64,000 nucleotides of DNA from Acidimicrobiia bacterium. GTDB taxonomy: Bacteria > Actinomycetota > Acidimicrobiia > Spongiisociales > UBA5794. The notes under the pieces are model-generated. The model was not told where the DNA came from. It made no database searches and saw only the letters and a list, made by a program, of their open reading frames with translations. The translations under genes were made by a program, and so were the position numbers. The stretch is taken from the NCBI GenBank assembly GCA_036396535.1, contig DASWKR010000047.1, positions 1 to 64,000 of the forward strand. Reading direction: 5' to 3'. Positions 23,828-32,718 of this stretch are shown piece after piece (positions within the stretch are counted from its first letter, which is position 1; every line of letters starts with the position of its first letter).

Positions 23828-24911
23828 CACCCTCATCGGCAAGCTCCGAGAGATCGAGCAGGCGTACGACGAGACGCTCGAGCAGATGGCCGACCCTGCC
23901 ACGCTCGGCGACTCCGATCGCTATCGCGAGATCTCGATTCGCCACGCCGAGCTCAAGCCGATAGTCGAGCGCTTCCGGGGCTACCTGGCGGCCGAGGTCG
24001 ACAAGTCAGAGGCGACGGAGATGCTGCGCGACGAGTCGGATCCCGAGATGCGGGAGTACCTCGGTGGGCTGGCAGTTGGACGCGCCGCCGAGCTCGATCG
24101 GCTCGAGGCCGAGCTGAAGCTCATGCTCGTGCCCAAGGATCCGAACGACGACAAGGATGTCATCGTCGAGGTCCGGGCGGCTGCCGGTGGCGACGAGGCG
24201 GCATTGTGGGCAGGCGACCTCCACCGTATGTACGAGCGGTTCGCAGAGCGCCACGGCTGGAAGATCGATCCGATCTACACGTCGCTCACGGGGACGGGCG
24301 GCCTCAAGGAGGCGACGTTCGCGGTCAAGGGACGAGGCGCCTACTCCCGCTTCAAGCACGAGGCGGGGCCGCATCGCGTGCAGAGGGTGCCGAAGACCGA
24401 GTCGCAGGGGAGGGTCCACACGTCCATGGCGACGGTGGCGGTCCTTCCGGAGGTCGAGGAGGTCGAGATCCAGATCTCGGAGAACGATCTCGAGATCGAG
24501 ACCATGCGCTCGCAGGGGCCGGGCGGTCAGTCGGTCAACACGACCGACTCGGCGGTGCGGATCACCCATGTCCCGACCGGTATCGTCGTTTCGTGCCAGG
24601 ACGAGAAGTCTCAGCTCCAGAACAAGCTGAAGGCGATGCGGGTGCTCAGGGCGCGCCTCTACCAGATGGAGCTCGCCGAGAAGATGGGCGAGCGGGCGTC
24701 TGCGCGCAAGGCCCAGGTCGGAAGCGGCGAGCGTTCCGAGAAGATCCGCACGTACAACTACAAGGAGAACCGCGTCACAGATCACCGCGTCGGCCTGACG
24801 GTTCACTCGCTCCCCGAGATTCTCGACGGAGATCTGGAAGAGGTCCACGCTGCCCTCATTGCGCACGAGGCCGCCGAGCGGCTGGCGGAATTCGAGACCG
24901 CCGATGTCTGA
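23820..24911 (+). CDS. prfA: Peptide chain release factor 1
   Basis: This 363-residue class I release factor recognises UAA and UAG. Visible features are the N-terminal coiled helices, AGGDEAALWAGDLHRMYERF, the codon-recognition domain (VPKTESQGRVHTSMATVAVL), the catalytic GGQ in RSQGPGGQSVNTTDSAVR, and the C-terminal QVGSGERSEKIRTYNYKENR with RVTDHRVG typical of RF1. The ATG overlaps the DUF1385 gene, and prmC, which methylates the GGQ Gln, is encoded one gene downstream. UAA/UAG specificity matters here because UGA may encode Sec in this genome. Confidence 0.96.
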   Translation: MDDTLIGKLREIEQAYDETLEQMADPATLGDSDRYREISIRHAELKPIVERFRGYLAAEVDKSEATEMLRDESDPEMREYLGGLAVGRAAELDRLEAELKLMLVPKDPNDDKDVIVEVRAAAGGDEAALWAGDLHRMYERFAERHGWKIDPIYTSLTGTGGLKEATFAVKGRGAYSRFKHEAGPHRVQRVPKTESQGRVHTSMATVAVLPEVEEVEIQISENDLEIETMRSQGPGGQSVNTTDSAVRITHVPTGIVVSCQDEKSQLQNKLKAMRVLRARLYQMELAEKMGERASARKAQVGSGERSEKIRTYNYKENRVTDHRVGLTVHSLPEILDGDLEEVHAALIAHEAAERLAEFETADV

Positions 24912-24924
24912 GGCAGGAGGTCTC

Positions 24925-26049
24925 GTGCTCGACGGCAGGTTGATGTCGACGGTGCTCGTAGCCGTGGCGATGTTCGCCGCGGCCGCCTGCGGCGGAGGAG
25001 GAGGCGACACCACGACCACGACCTCGACACCGCCCCCGGCGACGACGACCACCACCCCGCCGGAGACGACGAGCGAGCCGCCGGAGACGACGGTCCCTGC
25101 GGAGACGACGACGACCGCGGCTGCGGAGACGACGACGACGGCTGCCGAAGGCACCGCAACGGTGCTCATCGCGAGCGTCGGTGCGATGGCCGACACCTGG
25201 GAGGAGACCCTGTTCATCCCGTACGGGGAGGGCGACGATCAACTCGGCACCGCCCCAGGTGGCGAGGGCCTCACCCTCGGCCCCGAGTACGGGACCCAGA
25301 CGGCGGACGGGACGTGGTGGTTCCTCGACGCAGCCAAGCAGCGCATCGCTCGCTACGACGCATCCGGTCAGTTCATGGATGCGCTCCCGGTTCCCGCCGA
25401 CATCCTCGTCGACGGCCAGTACTTCCAATACCAGATCCCGAGCCCGCTCGACGACGGCACCGTCGCCGCCGGGAGCCTCAACACGGGCAGGCTCCTCGTC
25501 GTCGGCCAGCGGGACATGAGCACCGTCCCGCTCGACCGCTCCGTCTCGCTCACGACGACGGACGGAGAGAGCCTCTTCGGCTTCGAGATCGGAACCGACT
25601 CGATCGTCCGGGTGGACCCGGCCACGGGGGCCTCCCAGCCGGTCGATGCGTTCCGCACGAGAGCAGGCACCAGCTACACCTTCGCCATCGAGCGAGGCGA
25701 GGCGACCCGGACGCTGCCGGACACCGGAGTGACGGGGACGATCCTGTTGCGTTGGGCGGACGACCCCGAGTCGATCGTGCTCGGTGGCGTCGAGGTCGAG
25801 AGCGCCCCTGACGGCACGCTCCACGTGCTGTTCTACGGCGTCCCCGAGGTCGACGAGTCCCAGCAGGTGGCCGGGATCTTCTCGATCACACCCGACGGGG
25901 CCGTCTCGGAGGCCGATGCGCTCACGAATCCGTTCACGCCGGCCGATCCGGGCAGCCCGGCCCACCTCGGCGTCGACCTCGTCACCGGGCAGCCATGGTT
26001 CATGGTCGTCGGCACCGATGGTGTGCGGGTGTACCTGCGGACCGGATGA
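24925..26049 (+). CDS. Putative lipoprotein with Thr-rich linker and possible beta-propeller domain
   Basis: A 374-residue exported protein. With GTG at 24925 (AGGAGG 4 nt upstream) the N-terminus is a lipoprotein signal, MSTVLVAVAMFAAAAC, with Cys as the lipidated residue. A long Thr/Pro/Glu-rich linker follows (about 25-75), then a beta-rich domain with propeller-like turns (GTWWFLDAAKQRIARYDASG, GFEIGTDSIVRVDP, GIFSITPDGAVSEADAL). I do not recognise a family. The start could also be ATG at 24904, inside prfA. Its stop overlaps the prmC ATG (ATGA). It is an insertion in the usual prfA-prmC pair; function unknown. Confidence 0.7.
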   Translation: MLDGRLMSTVLVAVAMFAAAACGGGGGDTTTTTSTPPPATTTTTPPETTSEPPETTVPAETTTTAAAETTTTAAEGTATVLIASVGAMADTWEETLFIPYGEGDDQLGTAPGGEGLTLGPEYGTQTADGTWWFLDAAKQRIARYDASGQFMDALPVPADILVDGQYFQYQIPSPLDDGTVAAGSLNTGRLLVVGQRDMSTVPLDRSVSLTTTDGESLFGFEIGTDSIVRVDPATGASQPVDAFRTRAGTSYTFAIERGEATRTLPDTGVTGTILLRWADDPESIVLGGVEVESAPDGTLHVLFYGVPEVDESQQVAGIFSITPDGAVSEADALTNPFTPADPGSPAHLGVDLVTGQPWFMVVGTDGVRVYLRTG

Positions 26050-26876
26050 GCCGCCCCCCCAACACGGTGAAGGTCTCGAGCATGATCGCAGAGAGCGAGC
26101 TTCCGCGGCACGAGGCGGAACGGCTCCTCGTCGCCGTCACCGGGAGGCCGCGGGCTTGGATGATCGGCGATCCCGAGGTGTCGGAGCGGTGGGCGGCGGC
26201 GTTCTTCGAGCTGGCGGACCGCAGGCGGCGGGGCGAGCCGCTCCAGTACCTCGAAGGCACCGTCCAGTTCGGCCCGATCGAGCTGCTCGTCGATCCGAGG
26301 GTCCTCATCCCGCGTCCCGAGACCGAGCAACTCTTCGAGATCGCAATCGACCTCATCAGTGACGTTGCCGCGCCGGTCGTCGTCGATCTGTGCACCGGGA
26401 GCGGCAACGTGGCGCTCGCCATCAAGCACGCCCGTCCCGACAGTGACGTGTATGCCACCGACGTCTCCGCTGAGGCGATCGAGGTGGCGGAGGCGAACGC
26501 CCGCCGTACCGGCCTGCAGGCCGTCTTCCACATCGGAAGCACGTATGACCCCCTCGACCCCGCCCTTCGGGGCGGCGTCGACCTGATAGCCGCCAACCCA
26601 CCGTACGTCGCCGCCGGCGAGGTCGACACTCTTCCGGTCGATGTGCGGGACCACGAGCCGCGCGCCGCCCTCGTGGCCGGCGAGTCGGGCGACGAGGTGC
26701 TCGCCGAGATCGCAGCAGGAGCAGCCGACTGGCTCGCCCCCGGCGGCTGGCTGATCTGCGAGATCAACGAGTACCGAGCCGAGCAGGCGCTCGCCCTCCT
26801 CGCATCGCTCGACACCGCTATCCGGAACGACCTGGCGGGGCGACCGAGGTTCGTGATCGGCCGTCTCATCCCCTGA
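26046..26876 (+). CDS. prmC: Release factor glutamine methyltransferase
   Basis: This 276-residue SAM-dependent methyltransferase modifies the GGQ glutamine of release factors. The N-terminal helical domain includes PRHEAERLLVAVTGRPRAWM and RRRGEPLQYLEGTVQF. PRVLIPRPETEQLFEIAIDL leads into the Rossmann fold with the SAM loop DLCTGSGNVALAIK, and the catalytic NPPY lies in LIAANPPYVAAGEVDTLP. The ATG at 26046 overlaps the stop of the lipoprotein gene. Its natural substrate RF1 is encoded two genes upstream. Confidence 0.95.
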   Translation: MSRPPNTVKVSSMIAESELPRHEAERLLVAVTGRPRAWMIGDPEVSERWAAAFFELADRRRRGEPLQYLEGTVQFGPIELLVDPRVLIPRPETEQLFEIAIDLISDVAAPVVVDLCTGSGNVALAIKHARPDSDVYATDVSAEAIEVAEANARRTGLQAVFHIGSTYDPLDPALRGGVDLIAANPPYVAAGEVDTLPVDVRDHEPRAALVAGESGDEVLAEIAAGAADWLAPGGWLICEINEYRAEQALALLASLDTAIRNDLAGRPRFVIGRLIP

Positions 26877-26986
26877 CCCCCGAGCGTCCGAGTGCTCGAA
26901 GCCGCGCCACGACTCCGGCCGAGGGTTCCCATGCCAACGCCGGAGCACTAGCTTTCCCTAGAAGGTCGAACTCGGAGGAGATGGGT

Positions 26987-27541
26987 GTGAGCATCGACGC
27001 CGCGGTATGGGCACTTCGCGAGGGGGAGATCATCGGGATGCCGACCGACACGGTCTATGGCCTGGCGGTCGACCCGTTCAACGTCGAGGCGATCGAGCGC
27101 CTCTACGAGCTGAAAGGGCGTGAGGGCAACAAGCCGCTCGCCCTGCTGGTCGCCTCGATCGACCAGGCGATGTCGCTGGCCTCGTTCACGGACCAGGCGC
27201 TCGACTTGGCAGACGAGCACTGGCCCGGCGGACTGACGCTCGTGCTCCCGCGCCTGGCGGGGGCACCGGACTGGCTCGGTGACCCTGCCCGCCGCACGAT
27301 CGGATTGCGGTGCCCGAGCCACGATGTCGCTCTCGAGATGCTCGGCACGGTCGGCCCACTGGCGGTGACGTCCGCCAACCTGGCGGGCAGGGTGTCGGCG
27401 ATCAACCACGAGGAAGCGGCTGAGATCTTCGGGGACGATGTCGGCTACTACCTCGAGGGCGAGGCTCCGGGCGGTCAGGCGTCCACCATCATCGACCTGA
27501 CGGAGCCGGCGCCCCTCGTGCTGCGCCGGGGCCCGGTTTGA
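26987..27541 (+). CDS. Threonylcarbamoyl-AMP synthase (Sua5/YrdC/YwlC family)
   Basis: About 184 residues; makes threonylcarbamoyl-AMP for the t6A37 modification of ANN-decoding tRNAs. Motifs are GEIIGMPTDTVYGLAVDPF, LKGREGNKPLALLV (basic nucleotide-binding motif) and VTSANLAGRVSA. It is the short, single-domain type. GTG at 26987 is preferred (GGAGG 8 nt upstream), though an in-frame ATG two codons earlier is possible. It abuts a downstream SDR gene through TTGA overlap. Confidence 0.93.
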   Translation: MSIDAAVWALREGEIIGMPTDTVYGLAVDPFNVEAIERLYELKGREGNKPLALLVASIDQAMSLASFTDQALDLADEHWPGGLTLVLPRLAGAPDWLGDPARRTIGLRCPSHDVALEMLGTVGPLAVTSANLAGRVSAINHEEAAEIFGDDVGYYLEGEAPGGQASTIIDLTEPAPLVLRRGPV

Positions 27542-28248
27542 GCGGGACAGGTCGAGTAGCGATCGTCACTGCCGCCGGCAAGGGGATCGGCGCTGCGGTG
27601 GCGCGCCGCCTCTCGGCGGAGGGATACGACTTGGCGTTGATGTCGGACGGGGGCGGAGCGGAGGACCTCGCCGCCGAGCTCGGCGCCATCGGGGTGAAGG
27701 GGTCCGTCACCGAACCCGCCGACCTCACCGGACTCGTCATGACGACGCTCGATGCACATGGCAGGATCGACGTGGCGGTCAACAACACCGGCCATCCACC
27801 GAAAGGTCCGCTGCTCGGCATCACCGACGAGGAGTGGCACGCCGGGCTCGAGATGGTCCTCCTCAACGTCGTCCGCATGGCCCGGCTGGTCACGCCCATG
27901 ATGCTCGAGCAGCGGCGCGGGTCGATCGTGAACATCTCGACGTTCTCGGCGTTCGAGCCGAGCCCCGAGTTCCCCGTCTCGAGTTCGCTACGCGCCGCCC
28001 TCGCCGGGTTCTGCAAGCTGTACGCCGATGAGCACGCCGCCTCCGGCATTCGCATGAACAACGTGCTGCCGGGGTTCGTCGACAGCTATCCGGAGACCGC
28101 CGAGACCCTCGCCGCCATTCCGGCAGGCAGGTACGCGACGACCGACGAGATCGCGGCGACCGTTGCCTTCCTCGCATCCGACGACGCCGCCTACATCACC
28201 GGCCAGAACCTGCGAGTCGACGGCGGCATCACCCGGTCGATCGGATGA
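27538..28248 (+). CDS. SDR-family oxidoreductase-like protein lacking the canonical Tyr and Lys
   Basis: A 236-residue Rossmann protein of the short-chain dehydrogenase family. VTAAGKGIGAAVARRL is the glycine-rich cofactor loop, VNNTGHPP matches the NNAG motif, and the C-terminal YITGQNLRVDGGITRS is typical of FabG-like SDRs. Where classical members have YxxxK, this one reads VSSSLRAALAG, so Tyr is Ser148 and Lys is Arg152. This suggests a divergent subfamily or non-redox function. The start is TTG overlapping the previous stop (TTGA). Its stop overlaps the FAD oxidoreductase ATG. Confidence 0.8.
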   Translation: MSGTGRVAIVTAAGKGIGAAVARRLSAEGYDLALMSDGGGAEDLAAELGAIGVKGSVTEPADLTGLVMTTLDAHGRIDVAVNNTGHPPKGPLLGITDEEWHAGLEMVLLNVVRMARLVTPMMLEQRRGSIVNISTFSAFEPSPEFPVSSSLRAALAGFCKLYADEHAASGIRMNNVLPGFVDSYPETAETLAAIPAGRYATTDEIAATVAFLASDDAAYITGQNLRVDGGITRSIG

Positions 28249-29414
28249 ACAGCGACGTCGTCATCGTCGGCGGAGGCGTCATGGGGTGCGCCACGGCGTA
28301 CCACCTGCTCCGGCTCGACGCCGGGCTGGCGGTGACCGTCGTCGAGAGGGATTCGACGTATCGGCACGCCTCGACGATGTTGTCCGACGGGAACGTCCGA
28401 GTGCAGTTCAACCTGCCGGAGAACATCGCCATGTCGCAATTCGCCTTCGAAGTGCTCGGCACGTTCGCGGACGACATGGCGGTCGGCGACAGCCGGCCCG
28501 ATCCGGGCGCAAGGCACCAGGGGAACCTGTTCCTCGTCGACGAAGCCGGCCTGGATGCGGCCCACGAGGGGTTGGCCCGGCAGCGAGAGGCGGGATGCGA
28601 GGTCGCATGGCTGAGCGCCGCCGAGATCGCCGAGCGGTTCCCGCCTTACCGCGCCGAAGGGATCGTCGGCGGGACCTTGGGCAGGCTCGACGGCTCGGTC
28701 GACCCGAGCGCCGTCCTCCTCGGGTACCGGCGCAAGGCGGCCGCCATGGGGGCCAGCTTCGTCGAAGGCGACGTCCGCCGCCTCGTCGCGGCGCGGGGTC
28801 GTATCGCCGGCGTCGACCTGGCTTCTGGAGAGCGTCTCAGTGCGCCCGTGGTCGTCAACGGCGCCGGAGCTTGGGCGGCCGCCATCGCCGAGACGGTCGG
28901 CGTCGATCTGCCGGTCGAGCCCGTGATGCGGACGGTGTACGTCGTCGAGACCGCCACCGGCCCCGGGTCGAACCTGCCGAGTGTCTTCCTGCCGGGGGGG
29001 CTGTACGCCATCCCGGAGCACGACGGGACCTTCGTCATGGCATGGTCGCTACCGGACGATCCGGTCGGATACGACTTCACGTTCAGGCGGGACGCCTTCT
29101 ACGAGCGACTGTGGCCCGAGCTCGTTCGGGTCATGCCGGCGTTCGACGAGCTTCGGGTCACCGGGGGCTGGACGGGCCTCTATGCCGTCAACACCCTCGA
29201 CGGGAACGCCATATTGGGGGAGTGGCCCTCTACCCCCGGATTCTTCCTCGCCAATGGGTTCTCCGGCCACGGCTTCCAACAATGCCACGCCGTCGGCCGC
29301 TACCTCGCCGAGCTGATCCTCGAGGCGCCCGTGTCGCTCGACCTCTCCCGTTTCGGCCCTCAGCGGATCCTCGACGAGGTCCCGGTGCACGAGCACGCAG
29401 GCCGGATCATCTGA
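28245..29414 (+). CDS. FAD-dependent oxidoreductase (DAO/sarcosine oxidase-like)
   Basis: A 389-residue protein of the D-amino-acid/sarcosine oxidase superfamily. DVVIVGGGVMGCATAYHLLR is the FAD-binding GxGxxG fold; GTLGRLDGSVDPSAVLLGYR, VVVNGAGAWAAAIAE, WTGLYAVNTLDGNAILGEW and FFLANGFSGHGFQQCHAVG are conserved DAO segments. FOXRED1- and sarcosine-oxidase-like proteins share this layout. The amine substrate is unknown. ATGA overlap with the SDR gene implies joint function, and glyA follows 46 nt later, so glycine/one-carbon metabolism is a reasonable guess. Confidence 0.85.
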   Translation: MNSDVVIVGGGVMGCATAYHLLRLDAGLAVTVVERDSTYRHASTMLSDGNVRVQFNLPENIAMSQFAFEVLGTFADDMAVGDSRPDPGARHQGNLFLVDEAGLDAAHEGLARQREAGCEVAWLSAAEIAERFPPYRAEGIVGGTLGRLDGSVDPSAVLLGYRRKAAAMGASFVEGDVRRLVAARGRIAGVDLASGERLSAPVVVNGAGAWAAAIAETVGVDLPVEPVMRTVYVVETATGPGSNLPSVFLPGGLYAIPEHDGTFVMAWSLPDDPVGYDFTFRRDAFYERLWPELVRVMPAFDELRVTGGWTGLYAVNTLDGNAILGEWPSTPGFFLANGFSGHGFQQCHAVGRYLAELILEAPVSLDLSRFGPQRILDEVPVHEHAGRII

Positions 29415-29460
29415 CGTCGCCGACTACCCTGCGGCTCACACCGTCTCACCCGGGGGGCCC

Positions 29461-30732
29461 ATGTTCGACACCCGCGACATCGCTGACGTCGATCCGCGCC
29501 TCGCAGGGCTGATCGCCCGCGATGCCGACCGTCAGCGGACCAAGATCCAGCTCATCGCATCCGAGAACCTGATCTCCCGGGCGATGATGCAGGCGTCCGG
29601 GTCCGTGCTCAACAACAAGTACTCCGAGGGCTATCCGGGTCGCCGCTACTACGAGGGCTGCCAGATCATCGACGAGGTCGAGCAGCTCGCCATCGACAGG
29701 GCGAAGGAGCTCTTCGGAGCGGAGCACGCCAACGTGCAGGCGCATTCCGGCTCGCAAGCGAACATGGCCGCCTACGCCGCGGTGCTCGATCCTGGTGACA
29801 CGATCCTGGGCATGCGGCTCGATCAGGGCGGTCATCTCACCCACGGCTCTCCCGTCAACTTCTCCGGGGCGCTCTACAACTTCGTGGCGTACGGCGTCGA
29901 CAAGGAGACCGAGACGATCGATCTCGAGGAGGTGCGCAGACTCGCCGTCGAGCATCGCCCGAGGCTCATCGTCGCCGGCTACAGCAACTACTCGCGACTC
30001 ATCGACTGGTCGGCGCTCAGGGAGATCGCAGACGAGGTGGGGGCGCTGCTCATGGTCGACGCGGCCCACATCATCGGGCTCATCGCCGGCAAGGCGCACC
30101 CCAACCCGACGCCGCACGCCCACATCGTCACGGCGACGACGCACAAGGCGCTGCGCGGCCCCCGCGGCGGCCTGATCCTCTCGACCGACCGCTTCGCCAA
30201 GGACGTCGACAAGGCGGTGTTCCCATTTGCGCAAGGCGGCGCCATCAACAGCCAGATCGCAGCCAAGGCCTTGTGCTTCGAGCTGGCGGCGAAGCCGGAC
30301 TTCGAGGCCTACGCCAATCAGATCGTGCGCAACGCCGCCGTCCTCGCCGACACGATCGCCGAGGAGGGCGCCCGCATCGTCAGCGGAGGAACCGAGAACC
30401 ACATGTTCTCGATAGACCTGAGATCGGTCGACGAGGACCTCACCGGCAAGGACGCCGCCCGTCTGCTCGACTCGCTCGGGATCACGCTGAATCGCAACTC
30501 GATCCCGTTCGACCCGCGCTCGCCGTTCATCACGTCAGGGGTCAGGATCGGGACACCATCTGTCACCACCGCCGGCATGAAGCAGGAGCAGATGACGACG
30601 CTCGGCAGCCTCATGGTGGAGATCTTCCGCAAGCGGGAGGACGAGATCGCCCTCAAGCAGCTCGCCGAGCAGGTGGCCGAGCTGGCTGCGACGTTCCCGT
30701 CGTACCCGGCGGGCTTCCCCGGACACGTGTGA
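29461..30732 (+). CDS. glyA: Serine hydroxymethyltransferase
   Basis: This 423-residue fold-type I PLP enzyme interconverts serine and glycine and supplies 5,10-methylene-THF. Motifs are QLIASENLISRAMMQASGS, NNKYSEGYPGRRYYEGC, VQAHSGSQANMAAYAAVL, MVDAAHIIGLIAGK, and the PLP Lys in VTATTHKALRGPRGG. NRNSIPFDPRSPFITSGVRI is the C-terminal signature. Length is normal. GGGGGG lies just before the ATG at 29461. It sits between the DAO gene and the ATP synthase operon, a common actinobacterial order. Confidence 0.97.
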   Translation: MFDTRDIADVDPRLAGLIARDADRQRTKIQLIASENLISRAMMQASGSVLNNKYSEGYPGRRYYEGCQIIDEVEQLAIDRAKELFGAEHANVQAHSGSQANMAAYAAVLDPGDTILGMRLDQGGHLTHGSPVNFSGALYNFVAYGVDKETETIDLEEVRRLAVEHRPRLIVAGYSNYSRLIDWSALREIADEVGALLMVDAAHIIGLIAGKAHPNPTPHAHIVTATTHKALRGPRGGLILSTDRFAKDVDKAVFPFAQGGAINSQIAAKALCFELAAKPDFEAYANQIVRNAAVLADTIAEEGARIVSGGTENHMFSIDLRSVDEDLTGKDAARLLDSLGITLNRNSIPFDPRSPFITSGVRIGTPSVTTAGMKQEQMTTLGSLMVEIFRKREDEIALKQLAEQVAELAATFPSYPAGFPGHV

Positions 30733-30779
30733 CAGGGTTGCGGCACCCCCCGGCCTTGTTGTACAGTCGCATCAGCCGC

Positions 30780-30797
30780 TTGTGAAACTAATCACAA
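30780..30797. promoter_or_regulatory. CRP/GlxR-type operator upstream of the ATP synthase operon
   Basis: TTGTGA-AACTAA-TCACAA is a perfect inverted repeat that contains TGTGA-N6-TCACA, the CRP-family consensus. It is centred 34-35 nt before the GTG of the first atp gene and 11 nt upstream of its TAGCAT box (30808-30813). It would overlap the -35 region, so activator or repressor action are both possible. Confidence 0.7.
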
Positions 30798-30822
30798 TCA
30801 TTGCCGGTAGCATCGAGGGACC

Positions 30823-31110
30823 GTGAGCGACCATCCGGAGAACCGACGGAGGAACGGCAGTGCATCTGTCGTCGGCGAGTGGTCGGCCGGTGGCGACTTC
30901 CTCGGTTCGATACTCGCAGGGTTGCTGATCGGCTTCCTCGCAGACAAGGCGCTCGGCACCGACCCGTGGCTCACGGTGGTGATGATCATCGCCGGCGTGG
31001 CCGTCGGCTTCTGGCGGATGATGGAGTCCGCACGGCAGATCAACCCGGAAGCGCGCACCCTTCCGAGGCCGGCCGGGGCGACCGACCCGACAGGAGACGG
31101 CGAAACATGA
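30823..31110 (+). CDS. AtpZ/AtpI-family small membrane protein
   Basis: This 95-residue protein has two membrane helices (FLGSILAGLLIGFLADKALG and DPWLTVVMIIAGVAVGFWRM) joined by a short loop, the AtpZ-type hairpin found first in many F-ATPase operons. The family helps assemble the c-ring or imports Mg/Ca ions for the complex, depending on the proposal. GTG start at 30823; a TAGCAT box ends 9 nt upstream with no clear Shine-Dalgarno. Its stop overlaps the next gene (ATGA). Confidence 0.8.
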   Translation: MSDHPENRRRNGSASVVGEWSAGGDFLGSILAGLLIGFLADKALGTDPWLTVVMIIAGVAVGFWRMMESARQINPEARTLPRPAGATDPTGDGET

Positions 31111-31583
31111 GTCGGAAGGCGTGGGCCGGCGGCGGCCCGGACGAGGCGGAGTCGATCGAACGGGCCTACCGCTCGCCGAGCCCTCTGCAGACACCGGTGG
31201 AGTCCATCCTCGCCTGGGAGACGGTTCGCCGCGCCGTCGTCGTCGCTCCGGCGGTCGTAGGCGGCGCCCTCCTGTTACGGGGCGGCGCCGGCGCCGTGTC
31301 CGCCGCCGTCGGCGTCACGGTCGTGGTCGCCAACTTCCTGCTCGCAGGGGCCGTCCTGTCGAAGGCGGCGACGGTGTCCCTCCGGGTCTATCATGCGGCC
31401 GCCTTGCTCGGCTTCTTGGTGCGGCTTGGCCTCATCACACTCACGATGCTGCTCTTGGCCGCCGTGTTCGAGGTCGACCGCCCGGCGATGGGCATCGCAG
31501 CAGTCGTCGCATATCTGACACTGCTGACGTGGGAGGCGTGGGCCGTGGTGCGCGGCGCGGAGAGGGAGCTCGAGTGGAACTGA
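31107..31583 (+). CDS. ATP synthase subunit I-like (AtpI) membrane protein
   Basis: A 158-residue protein with a soluble N-terminus (about 1-35) and four hydrophobic helices (VVVAPAVVGGALLLRGGAG, VGVTVVVANFLLAGAVLS, ALLGFLVRLGLITLTMLLLA, GIAAVVAYLTLLTWEAWAV). This is the AtpI/ATP-synt_I topology. Position between AtpZ-like and atpB in an F-ATPase operon supports the call; sequence conservation in this family is poor. It overlaps atpB by 10 nt. Confidence 0.75.
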   Translation: MSRKAWAGGGPDEAESIERAYRSPSPLQTPVESILAWETVRRAVVVAPAVVGGALLLRGGAGAVSAAVGVTVVVANFLLAGAVLSKAATVSLRVYHAAALLGFLVRLGLITLTMLLLAAVFEVDRPAMGIAAVVAYLTLLTWEAWAVVRGAERELEWN

Positions 31584-32389
31584 TCCTGGCCACCAGCGAG
31601 TGCGATACGACGGGTGAGGTGATATGCGCCCCCGCCGACGTCCTCGAGCTGTTCGAGTTCAAGAGGGCGCTCTTCTCCATCGGCCCGTTCCACTTCACGC
31701 GCACCGTCTTCCTCATCTTCCTGGCGATGCTCGTGGTACTGGCACTCTTCTACTTCGGGCTGCGCAGGCAACAACTCGTGCCGACGAAGTTCGGCCTGAT
31801 GGTCGAGTCACTCGTCCAATTCGTCCGCAACGACATCGCGCTCGGGATCATCGGGCCGGAGGGCGCCAAGTACGCCCCGTACCTCCTCACGATCTTCACG
31901 TTCATCCTCGTGGGCAACCTCTTCGAGGTGACGCCGTTCGTGAACTTCCCGATCAATTCCCGCATGGCCATCCCGCTCTTTCTCTCACTCGTCACCTACG
32001 TCATCTTCGTGGTGGTCGGCTTCTCCAAGAACGGTCTTCGGTACGTCGGTGATCTCGTCTGGCCCCGCAGCGTGCCGATCGGCCTGCGGTGGCTCGTCGG
32101 CCTCATCGAGTTCGTGTCAGTGTTCGCGCTGCGCCCCATCACGCTGGCGGTTCGACTCTTCGCCAACATGGTGGCGGGCCACCTCATGCTGACCCTGCTG
32201 CTCGTGTCCGGCTGGATCTTCATGAGCAGCGTCGGCGACATCGGGGTCAGGGCCGGCATCGGCATCCTGTGGTTCGTCTTCGGGCTCGGCATCTTCGTCT
32301 TCGAGATCGTCGTCGCCGTCCTCCAGGCATACATCTTCACGTTGCTCTCAGCGGTGTACGTCCAGTCTTCGGTGCACCCGGAGCATTGA
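31574..32389 (+). CDS. atpB: ATP synthase Fo subunit a
   Basis: This 271-residue integral membrane subunit forms the proton half-channels against the c-ring. Five to six helices are visible, with the essential Arg in RPITLAVRLFANMVAGHLML and the conserved C-terminal helix (VAVLQAYIFTLLSAVYVQSS). LIEFVSVFALRPIT precedes it. GTG at 31574 has GGGAG upstream and overlaps the atpI-like gene. The 44-nt gap to atpE contains AAAGAGAAAGGAAA, giving atpE its own good ribosome site. Confidence 0.95.
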   Translation: MELILATSECDTTGEVICAPADVLELFEFKRALFSIGPFHFTRTVFLIFLAMLVVLALFYFGLRRQQLVPTKFGLMVESLVQFVRNDIALGIIGPEGAKYAPYLLTIFTFILVGNLFEVTPFVNFPINSRMAIPLFLSLVTYVIFVVVGFSKNGLRYVGDLVWPRSVPIGLRWLVGLIEFVSVFALRPITLAVRLFANMVAGHLMLTLLLVSGWIFMSSVGDIGVRAGIGILWFVFGLGIFVFEIVVAVLQAYIFTLLSAVYVQSSVHPEH

Positions 32390-32412
32390 GCGGCACCCGG
32401 ACACGGTTGTAG

Positions 32413-32709
<297 letters not shown>

Positions 32710-32718
32710 GAGGCAGCG

